From the IMG/VR virus record IMGVR_UViG_3300025449_000025, positions 1 to 39,574 of that record: a stretch of 39,574 nucleotides of DNA; one strand, written 5' to 3'. The DNA comes from a virus. Of this stretch, positions 11,782 to 21,300 are shown piece by piece. Position 1 is the first letter of the stretch, and each line of letters begins with the position of its first letter. A program made the translations under genes and the position numbers. A model generated the notes under the pieces. It ran no database searches. It was not told where the DNA came from and saw only the letters and a list, made by a program, of their open reading frames with translations.

Positions 11782-14613
11782 TTACAGGTGTGCTAATGTT
11801 CCACCCGAGTTAAATCTATGTATAGTATTGCCGCCCGATGACGATATACAACCACCGCTAAATCTAGCTGATCCAGCATAAGAGATAATTACAACCCCAG
11901 ATCCGCCAGCTCCGCCCTTATATTGTGTACTATTACAAGGACAACCAGCAATCCAAGCCATTCCAGGCCCGCCGCCGCCTCCGCCGGTGTTAGCGCCGGC
12001 ATTTTGACCGCATGCCCTAGTACCGCCGCCATTACCGCCGCCGCCTGATCCGCCGCTACCGGCAGGTTGGTATCCATAAAACCCGCCGCAACCGCCCGAG
12101 AGCTGTGACCCACCTCCACCACCTCCGCCTCCAAAAGTACCCCATTGAGTGCTCAGACCTGCCCCGCCGTTACCCGACGCATTACAATTGTAGCCATAAC
12201 ATCCCGAACTTCCATTAGGACAAGCATTTGCACCTGCGCCACCACCGCCACCGCCACCACCGTTTGGCGGAGCCGGACTAAAAACGTTATTAAATCTAAA
12301 ATGTGTTCTTCCTTTTGCGCCTCGGTTGCCTTGGGTTCTCAAAGAACGTCCCGGGTGTCCTGTATAGAATGTATAAGTTGAGTTTAATCCGCCCATGCCG
12401 CCGCCGCCTGATGCTCCTGGCTGTGCCAGTGTGTAACCATAGCCGCCAAAACAGCCTGATGTCCTTCCACTTCCGCCGCCACCACCGATAGCGGTAATTT
12501 GCCCCATACACCCGCCAGTAATGTAGCTAGTACATCCCACATAACCTGGTCGATAGCTACAATTTACTTGGCTGGCTCCAGCCCCAACAACAATAGTATA
12601 ATTTACACTTGGACATAAAACAATCTGACCTGTTCTTGTTCCGCCACCGGCGCCAGCGCCACCGGCCGCACCGCAATAAGTAGGACCACCGCTGCCGCCA
12701 CCTGCTACTACTAAAAAGGCAGCTACGATGCCAGAACCTACTGGCTTCAATTTACCGCTAGCGCAAAATATATGTACTTGATTTGATCCATTTTGAACAA
12801 TTCTACCGCCTTGAAATTTCGGAGTATTATTAGAATATGAAAATATCACAGTACCTGATCCGGCTAATCCAGGACCATTTCCACAGTAAGGACCTTGTTT
12901 ATTTGACCCAGAACCTCCAGTTCCAAAACCCGGAGCTCCAACTTGCATCTGTTGCCCTGACCCATATCCGCCTGGACACCCGTAGCTGTAAGTATTGTTT
13001 GAATATCTATTATCACTGCCTTGACATGGGTAGTTTGCCATTTTACCAGCTCTAGCCATTCCGCCGCATCCATAATACCAACTAGTTCCAGTTATACTAG
13101 AACTAACGCCAGGTCCAGAGACCCATCCGCAATTAGAGATCGCTGTCCCCCATGTTGCTGGGCCGCCAGCGCCACCGCCTGATCCTGGATAATTATATGA
13201 AAAAGTTGAATTGCTACTACAGTAGGGATTTCCGCCGCTATACCCACTACCGCTGGTAGCACCTGCTTGATAAAAATAACATCTACTACATGAAGGACCA
13301 AATCCACCTGTACCACGGAATGCCCCGGCGCCGCCTCCGGCTGCTGTAACTGTACTTATACCAGGACCGGAAAATGAACTTGAATTTCCGGCACCAGTTC
13401 CTTTATTAGAGGAACATATCGAGGTACAACCCATAGTAGTGCCAGAGTAGTACTGACCGTACCCACCAGTACCAACTGTAACATTATAAGTTTGACTATA
13501 TGATAAACAAACTGTACCTGAAACTACTTGTCCGCCGCCACCACCACCACCGGCTGCTGACCACCAGAGACTGTTTGTTACACTAGTACATCTACTAACT
13601 CCGCCGGATCCGCCGCCGCCAACTACCAAATAACTGGCACTAGCAACACCCGGGGTATATGTGCCTGAAACTGAAGCTGAAACTGAAGGAGTGCCCCAAG
13701 ATGATGACAAATAAGTTGTCTCTGGAGGATAATATGTAACCACAGTAGTTGCAGCACTACCGTATGATACTCCCGAAGTAGCCGACCCGCCTGTTATACC
13801 AGTACCACTATTATCATACCAAGTAGTAGTTAAAGTTAATACAGCTCCCGATACGCTGGCGTTAACTTGAACATAACATCCTGAAAATCCACTAGCTGTT
13901 TGATATTGTTGGAAAATTGTTGTAGGTGTACTGGTTAAATTATTGTATCCTGTACCTGTCGCTAATGTTGACGTTGACCCCGATCCGCCTCTTTTAGTCG
14001 TTCCAGTATAAGTGTTTCCAGCAATAGTTTTAGATGTGGCTGACCCTGATAGATAGATTACACCGCAAGTTCCTGGACTACCTGAACCTTGTCCTACAAA
14101 TGTATTCCAATTGCTATCACCGCTATCACCAGTTGAAGATTTATTAAATTGTATTGCTATAGTGCCGCCGCAATTAAAAAAGTAACTAGCTTGAGTTGAA
14201 TTACCAAAAGTAACGGTATTTGTAAAAGTTGTAGTCCAGTTAGCCACTGAACTATAGGCTGTTGTATAACTAGAAGTACCGCTCCAACTGGTAAATTGTG
14301 ATCCTTGAGACGAAGCATTTAACTCATTAGAAGCACAATTTGAAATTGCTGTTGCCACATTAGCCAATGCTGTAATTGTAGCGCCTGCTGACTGACTAGG
14401 AAGACTAGGACTAAGAGTAGTATTACTATGTGCAGCCATATTAGTTATGGTATTAAACAATGTTGTCCATTGCGTAGCCGGAACTGTTTGCCCAGTACTC
14501 GCAGCCTGACTTAATGCTGTCTGCCCATAAAAAGTATTCCACGTAGTGTTAACGTTGGAAACAAACGTATTATAGTCTGTTGCTTGTATTAGTCCGCCTG
14601 ATGAATATGTCAT
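11782..14613 (-). CDS. Glycine- and cysteine-rich tail adhesin
   Basis: 943 aa. The N-terminal about 130 residues are a helical, Thr/Asn-rich attachment part (starts MTYSSGGLIQATDYNTFVSN). The rest is dominated by poly-Gly blocks, each introduced by a strand such as YLVVGGGGSGG or FLVVAGGGSGG. A short module, FQGG-R-IVQNGSNQVHIF and FSGG-C-ISSSGGNTIHRF, occurs between and after the blocks. More than 30 Cys are scattered in the Gly-rich part, unusual for a phage fibre. Gly-rich tips of this sort are known as receptor-binding parts (the gp38-type poly-Gly sandwich). The coding DNA is locally much richer in G+C than its neighbours. AGAGGA precedes the ATG. Confidence 0.75.
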   Translation of the reverse strand: MTYSSGGLIQATDYNTFVSNVNTTWNTFYGQTALSQAASTGQTVPATQWTTLFNTITNMAAHSNTTLSPSLPSQSAGATITALANVATAISNCASNELNASSQGSQFTSWSGTSSYTTAYSSVANWTTTFTNTVTFGNSTQASYFFNCGGTIAIQFNKSSTGDSGDSNWNTFVGQGSGSPGTCGVIYLSGSATSKTIAGNTYTGTTKRGGSGSTSTLATGTGYNNLTSTPTTIFQQYQTASGFSGCYVQVNASVSGAVLTLTTTWYDNSGTGITGGSATSGVSYGSAATTVVTYYPPETTYLSSSWGTPSVSASVSGTYTPGVASASYLVVGGGGSGGVSRCTSVTNSLWWSAAGGGGGGGQVVSGTVCLSYSQTYNVTVGTGGYGQYYSGTTMGCTSICSSNKGTGAGNSSSFSGPGISTVTAAGGGAGAFRGTGGFGPSCSRCYFYQAGATSGSGYSGGNPYCSSNSTFSYNYPGSGGGAGGPATWGTAISNCGWVSGPGVSSSITGTSWYYGCGGMARAGKMANYPCQGSDNRYSNNTYSYGCPGGYGSGQQMQVGAPGFGTGGSGSNKQGPYCGNGPGLAGSGTVIFSYSNNTPKFQGGRIVQNGSNQVHIFCASGKLKPVGSGIVAAFLVVAGGGSGGPTYCGAAGGAGAGGGTRTGQIVLCPSVNYTIVVGAGASQVNCSYRPGYVGCTSYITGGCMGQITAIGGGGGSGRTSGCFGGYGYTLAQPGASGGGGMGGLNSTYTFYTGHPGRSLRTQGNRGAKGRTHFRFNNVFSPAPPNGGGGGGGGAGANACPNGSSGCYGYNCNASGNGGAGLSTQWGTFGGGGGGGGSQLSGGCGGFYGYQPAGSGGSGGGGNGGGTRACGQNAGANTGGGGGGPGMAWIAGCPCNSTQYKGGAGGSGVVIISYAGSARFSGGCISSSGGNTIHRFNSGGTLAHL

Positions 14614-14627
14614 TTTTTAAATCCTCT

Positions 14628-16034
14628 TTATTTTGTTGAAACAATGGCTTCCACAGTACCTTCGGCATCATCTAATTTGCTTACTAGAGATCTTCCAATA
14701 ACAGTAAATGCTGTGGCTTCATTGGGTAATGCTGATCTTGCTAGCCCATTACCTGCTGACACTAATCTGTCACCTTTATTTATTTTTCCAATTACACGAA
14801 CGGGTACTCGACCAGTCATAGCCACTGGGGGGTGTGTTAAATCAGTCCCTGCCCCGGCATTCATTAAATAAGCCGCATTTGTGCTTATTACGCCAAATAC
14901 GGTGTCACTTAATTCTTCCATAGCACATGTAATTTCTGCTGATCCACCTAATTCAACTACTGTTCCTGGTAGATATTCAGCATCAGCATAAAAACGTTCG
15001 GCAACGTCGGCATACTGCGCTGATGTTGCTTTGGCAAAAATCGTATTAAAATAACTACTGGAATTACCAATATTACCTGTACCATTGCCATTAGCATTAA
15101 AAATATTACCTACAGTAATATTTCCACCGTTGGTAATAAAATTACCTGATAAATTTGGAATTGTGACCAATCCAGTAGAACCATTAACAGATATTACTGC
15201 TGTCGATGTACCGCCAACATTAGCGTTTATAGTAATATTACCATTATTGTCATTATTATTAAGTCTTACTGTAGTTCCCGAAACAGTAACACCAAAATCA
15301 CCGTTGGCACCTACTGCTATTCCATTGTTGCTGAGAATTGATACAGTGCCGGTAGTAGAAGTGTTGGAATCACTTCTCATAAATTGTGTTGAACTTAACC
15401 CGTTAAACTGTTGCGAATTAGTAGCAGTACCTTGAAATAATGGTACTTGAGCTCCGACTAATGTACTTAACGTAATCCCGGGACGTATTGTTGTAAATCC
15501 TGAAATAGGTGTTTGCGGGGTGAATGATGCTGCCGTTGAAATAAATCCAACAATAACATTAGCAACATACAATTCAATAACTGTTCTAGCAGTGGAAGTA
15601 TTATCAATAACCGTGCCTGGAATCGCTCCAGTAACACCTGTATTAGAATTATATATCGGACCTACCAATAACCAAGCTGACCCAGTCCACACATTTAACT
15701 GAGAATTAACTGTATCATACCATAAATCACCAACTGCATTATTAGATGGAGCACTGCTAGCCGCTTGAGACCCGCCGATTGATTTGAAACTAGTTCCGTT
15801 GTAAACTTCTAAAACCCCAGTAGTGGTGTTGAACCATAATTGTCCGGTTAAAGGAGCACCCGGGGGTGTACTGTTAGCACCATTTTCTAAAAGGTGTATA
15901 AAATTATCATCTAAAAATTGCCCGTACCCAGCATAATTTCTACCAACTAAAGTCTGTGAGCTTGATTGATTTATTGTACCGTCAGGTATAACAGCAAAAA
16001 CATTACCGTTTGTTAAATTTATGGTATATGACAT
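14628..16034 (-). CDS. Tail fibre protein with G2-peptidase-like C-terminal domain
   Basis: 468 aa. The N-terminus (MSYTINLTNGNVFAVIPDGT) carries two copies of a G-x-LW-x(8)-L-x-V-x-(N/T)-G-x-(S/A)-(F/W) segment (GQLWFNTTTGVLEVYNGTSF and GDLWYDTVNSQLNVWTGSAW). A Thr/Asn/Gly-rich beta shaft follows. The C-terminal 130 residues, from SAQYADVAERFYADAEYLPG, through GTVVELGG, to VFGVIS, resemble the intramolecular-chaperone/Peptidase_G2-like heads of phage fibres; autocleavage is possible but not shown. A late-promoter-like box and AGAGGA precede the ATG. Confidence 0.75.
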   Translation of the reverse strand: MSYTINLTNGNVFAVIPDGTINQSSSQTLVGRNYAGYGQFLDDNFIHLLENGANSTPPGAPLTGQLWFNTTTGVLEVYNGTSFKSIGGSQAASSAPSNNAVGDLWYDTVNSQLNVWTGSAWLLVGPIYNSNTGVTGAIPGTVIDNTSTARTVIELYVANVIVGFISTAASFTPQTPISGFTTIRPGITLSTLVGAQVPLFQGTATNSQQFNGLSSTQFMRSDSNTSTTGTVSILSNNGIAVGANGDFGVTVSGTTVRLNNNDNNGNITINANVGGTSTAVISVNGSTGLVTIPNLSGNFITNGGNITVGNIFNANGNGTGNIGNSSSYFNTIFAKATSAQYADVAERFYADAEYLPGTVVELGGSAEITCAMEELSDTVFGVISTNAAYLMNAGAGTDLTHPPVAMTGRVPVRVIGKINKGDRLVSAGNGLARSALPNEATAFTVIGRSLVSKLDDAEGTVEAIVSTK

Positions 16035-16051
16035 TTATTTCGTCCTCTTTT

Positions 16052-16059
16052 TATTTATG
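16052..16059 (-). promoter_or_regulatory. Late-promoter-like box (CATAAATA) before the fibre gene
   Basis: One mismatch from TATAAATA. It ends 17 nt before the fibre ATG with AGAGGACG between, the same layout as the exact boxes at 1809 and 35043. It lies in the only sizeable gap of this part of the run (16035-16079). Confidence 0.5.
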
Positions 16060-16079
16060 TTAATTTAATATACTCATAT

Positions 16080-16688
16080 TTATGACGTACTTAAATTAGT
16101 CAAAGTCTGTATTCTTAATGTGTAATCAATTTGAATTTGTCGATTAAGACTTTTTTGAACTGGGTGAAAAATTACGTGTGTAATTAAGAATAAATCAGAA
16201 GCTGACCCGTTCCAACATTGTAGTCCTAATTCATCAAACACATACTCACCGTTAAAATTTGTACTATTGTCAAATGCCTGTTGTCCAGATGGTTCACCGT
16301 AATCTAATAAACAAGTAACCAATATGTCAGTATAATAATTTCCCGGAGTATGTAATACTGTCATATTATTATTAATAGGATCTAAATTAGAAGCTGAATT
16401 TCCATCAACTACTTTAGCGTAAGTTTCATTGTATAAACTAGCATTTTGTCCTGTTACATTAGGCGGCAAGTAAGTAATGACCCCAGTCGGATCAACTGCT
16501 GATCCGCCGTTTCCAAAAGCCATGGTATAAATCCAACCGATACTTTGATTACTCAATGTATTAGCCATAGCAATACTAATATTTTCATAATTAACGGCAT
16601 TTTTTTTATCAACTAAAATTTCTTTAGTTACTGGATCAGTTATTTTAACGAATCCTTCGATTTTTGCTAAACCTGGTTGAATAATCAT
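16080..16688 (-). CDS. Virion structural protein (202 aa)
   Basis: 202 aa. N-terminal IEGFVKITDPVTKEILVDKK is followed by NISIAMANTLSNQ, a strand-helix start seen in tail structural proteins of T4-like phages. The rest is predicted beta (VFDELGLQCWNG, IQIDYTLRIQTL). It probably joins fibre and baseplate, inferred from its position only. GGAG lies 8 nt before the ATG; the start overlaps the stop of the 47-aa gene (ATGA). Confidence 0.68.
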   Translation of the reverse strand: MIIQPGLAKIEGFVKITDPVTKEILVDKKNAVNYENISIAMANTLSNQSIGWIYTMAFGNGGSAVDPTGVITYLPPNVTGQNASLYNETYAKVVDGNSASNLDPINNNMTVLHTPGNYYTDILVTCLLDYGEPSGQQAFDNSTNFNGEYVFDELGLQCWNGSASDLFLITHVIFHPVQKSLNRQIQIDYTLRIQTLTNLSTS

Positions 16689-16828
16689 GCTTTTTGCTCC
16701 ACAAATACCTTGCGTGTTTTAGGATCGAAAATTTTTATAAACCCGTTTACTGAGACTGAACTTGAATCATCGGGTCGTTTTTTGGGTGCCAATGACTGAG
16801 ATTTCTGATTAGGTGTTTTATTTTCCAT
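16685..16828 (-). CDS. 47-aa mini-protein related to the N-terminus of the next gene
   Basis: ATG to TGA, 47 aa. A basic, Ser-rich start (MENKTPNQKSQS, then KKRPDD) leads to NGFIKIFDPKTRKVFVEQKA. This last part matches EGFVKITDPVTKEILVDKK near the start of the following protein at G, F, K, I, D, P, T, V and K. It overlaps that gene by 4 nt (ATGA), so translation is coupled. No clear Shine-Dalgarno. It may act as a partial copy or capping strand; this is inference. Confidence 0.6.
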   Translation of the reverse strand: MENKTPNQKSQSLAPKKRPDDSSSVSVNGFIKIFDPKTRKVFVEQKA

Positions 16829-16871
16829 ATGTTTTATTTATTCTATCTAAATGTCCTGTAAAACCTTATCT

Positions 16872-18329
16872 TCAGTTTCCCTGTAAAAATTGTGCCGCCG
16901 GAGTATTAGTTTCCTGTAAAGGAACCCCGTTACTAGCAGTACCAACACCTTGTTGATACCAAGTTACCCCGCGATTTATTAAAATTGTAACATCACTGCC
17001 GTTTGCCGGAGCTGTTGTAAATTCAATAATTACAGGATTTTCGCTAGTAAATGCATACCCACTTGTTTGTAAAGTACCACCAACATATACTTGTACTGCC
17101 GCATTTAATGGTTGCCAGTATAAAGTATTTGATATAGCTGTATTTGCCGGAACATCTTTTTTAGCATAATAATAACTGCCGCTCGCATCAACTGTTGTAG
17201 CCCCAGTATATGCGTTAGTTTCTACCCAAGCAATCGAAGCCGACCCACTTAAAGATATATCTACTGCTTCAAATATTGTAGTTGTTCCGTTAGCCAATGT
17301 AGTATTACTTACTACATAATTTTGGAACTGTCCCGGCAATAAATTTCCTCTACTTTCATCATATACCTCAGCTCCGGCTAAATGTGCGGCTGCTGCAGTA
17401 CCTGCGGTACCACGTAGTAAACTACTAATTGTATTATTTTCAAAATCTATGTTACGATACATAATACGTTCACCGTCAATAGTTACTACGCCCCAAATAT
17501 TAGCAAGAAAATTAGGTATTGTTAAAACTGAAGCGTCAACAACATAAATTATATCGTCTGACATTGCTACAGCCTGTTTTAAAGTAGTAGTACTTGCCGG
17601 GGTCATTCGATATGTTGCTTGTATGCCTCTCATATCTTGAAATAATCTAAATTCTAAAGCTTCGGGAACTACAGCGTTTGTAGTCTCAGTGACTATGACA
17701 ACATCCGTTGGTTGTAAAGTACCATATGATAAAATAATAGCATTGTTTTCTAATCTAAAATCTATATCAGGATTTAATACTTTTCCGTTTAATGTTACCC
17801 ACAATCTACTTGCATCAATAATTGTTTCTTGTAATACTAAATTGTTTACAGATATACTAGAACCTGTAGTATAATCATACGATCCTGATGCATTTGTAGT
17901 AGTGCCTTGATCAAATTCTGTTGTGTCAAATCCTTCTGAAACTGTTATACCTTCAATAACCGGACCAACAAAAACTTGAGTTAACAATCTTTGTTCTCTA
18001 GTATCATTCCAAGTGGTTACTGTTATATTTTGTCCATTTCTAGGAATTAATCCGCCAGTGCTATTAAAAGTTAATGTTTTTGCTATTGGATCAATAGTAG
18101 CTTGCGCTCCAGTACTAACTGATATATAAATTCTTACGCCTACCGCAGGTGCGGTATTAAACGTGACGGTAGTCCCACCAGTCAAAGGAGATACTGTGTA
18201 TAATGATGTACTTTGTAAAATATCATTAAAGTACACATTTACGTCAGAAGACTGTATGAAACCTTGATCTATACCTAATCGTTGTGCTACAGTAAAAACA
18301 GTTGTAGCGTTATCACCAACATAAACTAT
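16872..18329 (-). CDS. C-terminal part of the giant tail protein, separated by one in-frame TGA
   Basis: 485 codons open in the same frame as the giant gene, immediately after its TGA. The only early start codon is a GTG at 18236 without a ribosome site, and it falls inside a domain: VYVGDNATTVFTVAQRLG before it and VYFNDILQSTSLYTV across it form one copy of the VNG-type beta module repeated in the giant protein. Further modules follow (LWVTLNGKVLNPDIDFRLEN, VQVYVGGTLQTSGYAF) and a GVVTIDGERIMYRNIDFENN...LLRGTAG segment that I recall as the C-terminal part of large tail proteins in related phages. It is best read as a piece of the upstream protein made by read-through, or cut off by a nonsense change. 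Confidence 0.72.
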   Translation of the reverse strand: MVYVGDNATTVFTVAQRLGIDQGFIQSSDVNVYFNDILQSTSLYTVSPLTGGTTVTFNTAPAVGVRIYISVSTGAQATIDPIAKTLTFNSTGGLIPRNGQNITVTTWNDTREQRLLTQVFVGPVIEGITVSEGFDTTEFDQGTTTNASGSYDYTTGSSISVNNLVLQETIIDASRLWVTLNGKVLNPDIDFRLENNAIILSYGTLQPTDVVIVTETTNAVVPEALEFRLFQDMRGIQATYRMTPASTTTLKQAVAMSDDIIYVVDASVLTIPNFLANIWGVVTIDGERIMYRNIDFENNTISSLLRGTAGTAAAAHLAGAEVYDESRGNLLPGQFQNYVVSNTTLANGTTTIFEAVDISLSGSASIAWVETNAYTGATTVDASGSYYYAKKDVPANTAISNTLYWQPLNAAVQVYVGGTLQTSGYAFTSENPVIIEFTTAPANGSDVTILINRGVTWYQQGVGTASNGVPLQETNTPAAQFLQGN

Positions 18330-18332
18330 TCA
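18330..18332 (-). other. In-frame TGA between the two parts of the giant gene
   Basis: The codons before are ...GGA GTA CGT GCT AGA ACT GCA GCG, then TGA, then ATA GTT TAT GTT GGT GAT. Frame is kept exactly: 96 nt from the TGA to the GTG at 18236. TGA is used as a normal stop by several small genes in this window, so a general code change is unlikely. Read-through, or TGG-to-TGA mutation, are the candidate explanations. Confidence 0.85.
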
Positions 18333-21300
18333 CGCTGCAGTTCTAGCACGTACTCCGCCTACATTAACAATAGCATTAACTGAGTTTGTATACGATAAAT
18401 TATTAGATAAATTATAAGTTAAAGCACCCGATGCTGTAATAACTTGTGTTACGGGTGCGCTCCATGAATAGTTTGTAGTTACATTATTAATTGTGGTCGG
18501 AGAAATTGCTACTAAACTAATAAAATCAGCTATTGTATATGTAGAGTCAAATATGATTGTTGTGGTATTATAAATGGTCCCCGATGAATAAGAATATCCA
18601 GAATTAGCTAAGTAAACTCCATTTACAAATATAGCAAATTCTTGAATTAACGAGTACTCAACAGGAACTGTTAATGTTCTAACAACATCAGCACCATTAT
18701 ATACTCCTTTAAATATTTGATTTCCACCACCCAATTCATAAACATAGATTCCTAATTGATCATTGTTTGCTACACGCATTGATGATTTAGAAATTGTAAA
18801 TGTTTGTAATACCCAATTTACGATATAATCAACACCCAATACTAAATCATAACCTTGGGTTTCATCTGTAACTATTAATGCCACGGGGTAAGGGAAGGCA
18901 TTGGCAAAACTTATAGTAGGATGTGCTGAATTATACACTACCCGTGTTAATTTTTCAGGAAACCCATGCCCAAGTCCTTGCCAGTCTGCTCCAGGAGTTG
19001 TGTAAACTCTAAAATCCATAGTATCAAATTCTATTCCTGGTACCAATTCTTCAGGAGCATGACTTTCAAAAGTATCAACATATGCTCCACCAACTATGTT
19101 TATATCAGTAGCACGTGTTCCCAAATAAGGATCAAGATATTGACTTTCAAATATAGTATCTAATATACCTAAATCATAAGTTGGTTTACCACTAGCATCA
19201 AGAGAAAAATTATCAAATGTGTTTATGTCAAAATTTCCAATACTATATCCAGTATTTTGATTAAATGACGGTGCCATTACTTGCACGCCTGGATAATCTA
19301 TACCATCAATTAACAAAGGTAAAGATAAACCCGGAGTATTAGCCGTAGAAACATAATAACCCATAGTTCTATCTACACCACTCAATGTGGCAGCATCAAC
19401 TTTAGTCCACTGAGCTGGATCAAATATTGAGTTTGTTATCGTACTATTTGCTTGCCATACATTATTATTGTATCGAACTTGTGTACCAGTAGTGTAGGTT
19501 GTGTTAGATTGCCAATCTATAATAGTAGTTTGATATTGATATCTATCATACTTAATAATCGTTTTAAATGAGCGTACCAAGCCATTGCCCATATAAGCCA
19601 CAGCTACTGCTCCTGAACCATTACCACCACTTATTGTTATAATAGCAGATGTAGTATAACCAACCCCTGGATTTACAATATTAATTGCTGAAACTTGTCC
19701 AGTTCCGTTTATTACCGCAGTCATTACTGCTTGTGTCACACAATTACCGGTCACAGTTACTACTGGTGCTGATGTATATCCGGTACCGCCACTGGCCAAT
19801 ACTACACTTTCAATACTTAACAAATAATTATTGAACCATTGGCTATAGATACTAGGTTCTAACCAAATTTGTGCATTAGGGGCAGTATCACTAGCCGTAG
19901 AATACGATGGTGTTATAGCCATATCGTACGGGGTCAATATAGGACTTACAAATTGAGGAGCCGCTAATGTTGAATTCCAATAAGCAGGCAAATCATAATC
20001 AGTTACATCGCCTTTAAAATCATCTTCACCAGAATAAATTAAGTTAAATTGCCTTAACTGTACATGATATGGTTTAACTTCTTGAAAATAATCTAACACA
20101 AAGTTTTGATTATCTTCAAGATAAGTTTGATATGGTAATAAAGAACGAATATTATGATTGACGTCAACATAACTAGTTTTTACAAGCCAAGTAGGGTTAG
20201 TAAATTCGCTGTAAACATAATTAAACATTAAAATTAAACTGCTATTACGTTCAATGGCTAAATCATCAATATAGATTTCTTCGTTTAATGCTTGAATAAT
20301 ATAACGTGTTTCAACTTGCGGAGTTTCATCAAAATATTGTGCGTCAAACACTTCACCGTCAAATCCAAAATTACCTGCGGCATAATTCCATAACTTTTCA
20401 GAAAATTGTATTGTTCCATCTTCTAATCCTACACGAGTCCATCCGGTAGCAGGATCTAATCCAGTACGTAAATAAATTTCCCAGCGTCCAGCGCCGTTAT
20501 TAACTACACGTACACTAGAACCCAGCGGGGCTAATGTATAACTTAAAGTTGCCAATTGTCCGTAATTTTGTACGGCAGCAACTGTAATTACACTAGAGTT
20601 ATACCCTGGCTGATACCAATTTATATAGTACCAGTATAACGGTGTTTCATAACTTTGTACTTGTATTAAACTTAATGTTCTATTAGATTGTAGTTGATAA
20701 ATTGTCCAACGCCCATTTTGACTACTATCACTGAGAACCAAATACCGGTATCCTATCGGAACAGCGAAAAGATTTTGATAGCCTAAAATTTCTAAGTTTG
20801 GAACTTCAAAATCCCAGGCGCCTGAATTGGCAGCGGGAGTTGGTTGTGAAGCATTTAATAAGTTAAAACTTTTTGTCTCTCTAATTGGATACTGGGCCAA
20901 AATAGTATTTGCTCTGCCTAGATAGTTTTGAAGTGCTGAAAATCTATCAGCAAACATACTTTGACGAGGTCTAAATTGTACACCAAATCTCATACCAGGA
21001 CTTAAGGTTGGATCAGGCACAGCATTACCTGCTGTGTCAACCCCACACAAACTATCTTGAAACTTACGATATAATTGAGTATTTAAAAATGAGTTAGCAA
21101 TTCCATCAGTAATAAGTTGATATTCTTGATGTACAACATCGTCATTTAATTGTTGATCAAAACCTATACTTAAAATAGTATTTGTACTATTAAGTAAATT
21201 TTGAGCATTGTAAATAGCAATAGTCGAAGCATTTAATCCTGCTATATAAGGCAGACCGCTACCTCTTGGATCTGCAATATAGCTAGCCACTCCGCTGGCA

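Noticed and set aside
15085-15435. 116-codon + strand ORF inside the fibre gene
   Set aside because: Antisense shadow of the repetitive Thr/Asn/Gly-rich fibre sequence, with a low-complexity Val/Leu/Pro product and no ribosome site.
16835-16842. AATAAATA box just before the 47-aa gene (minus strand)
   Set aside because: Same problem: only 6 nt from the ATG, no leader and no ribosome site. Not called as a promoter.
18330-18332. Genetic-code change with TGA read as Trp throughout
   Set aside because: Several small genes here end in TGA in ATGA overlaps with their neighbours, and the giant frame has no other TGA over 4420 codons, so a general reassignment does not fit.
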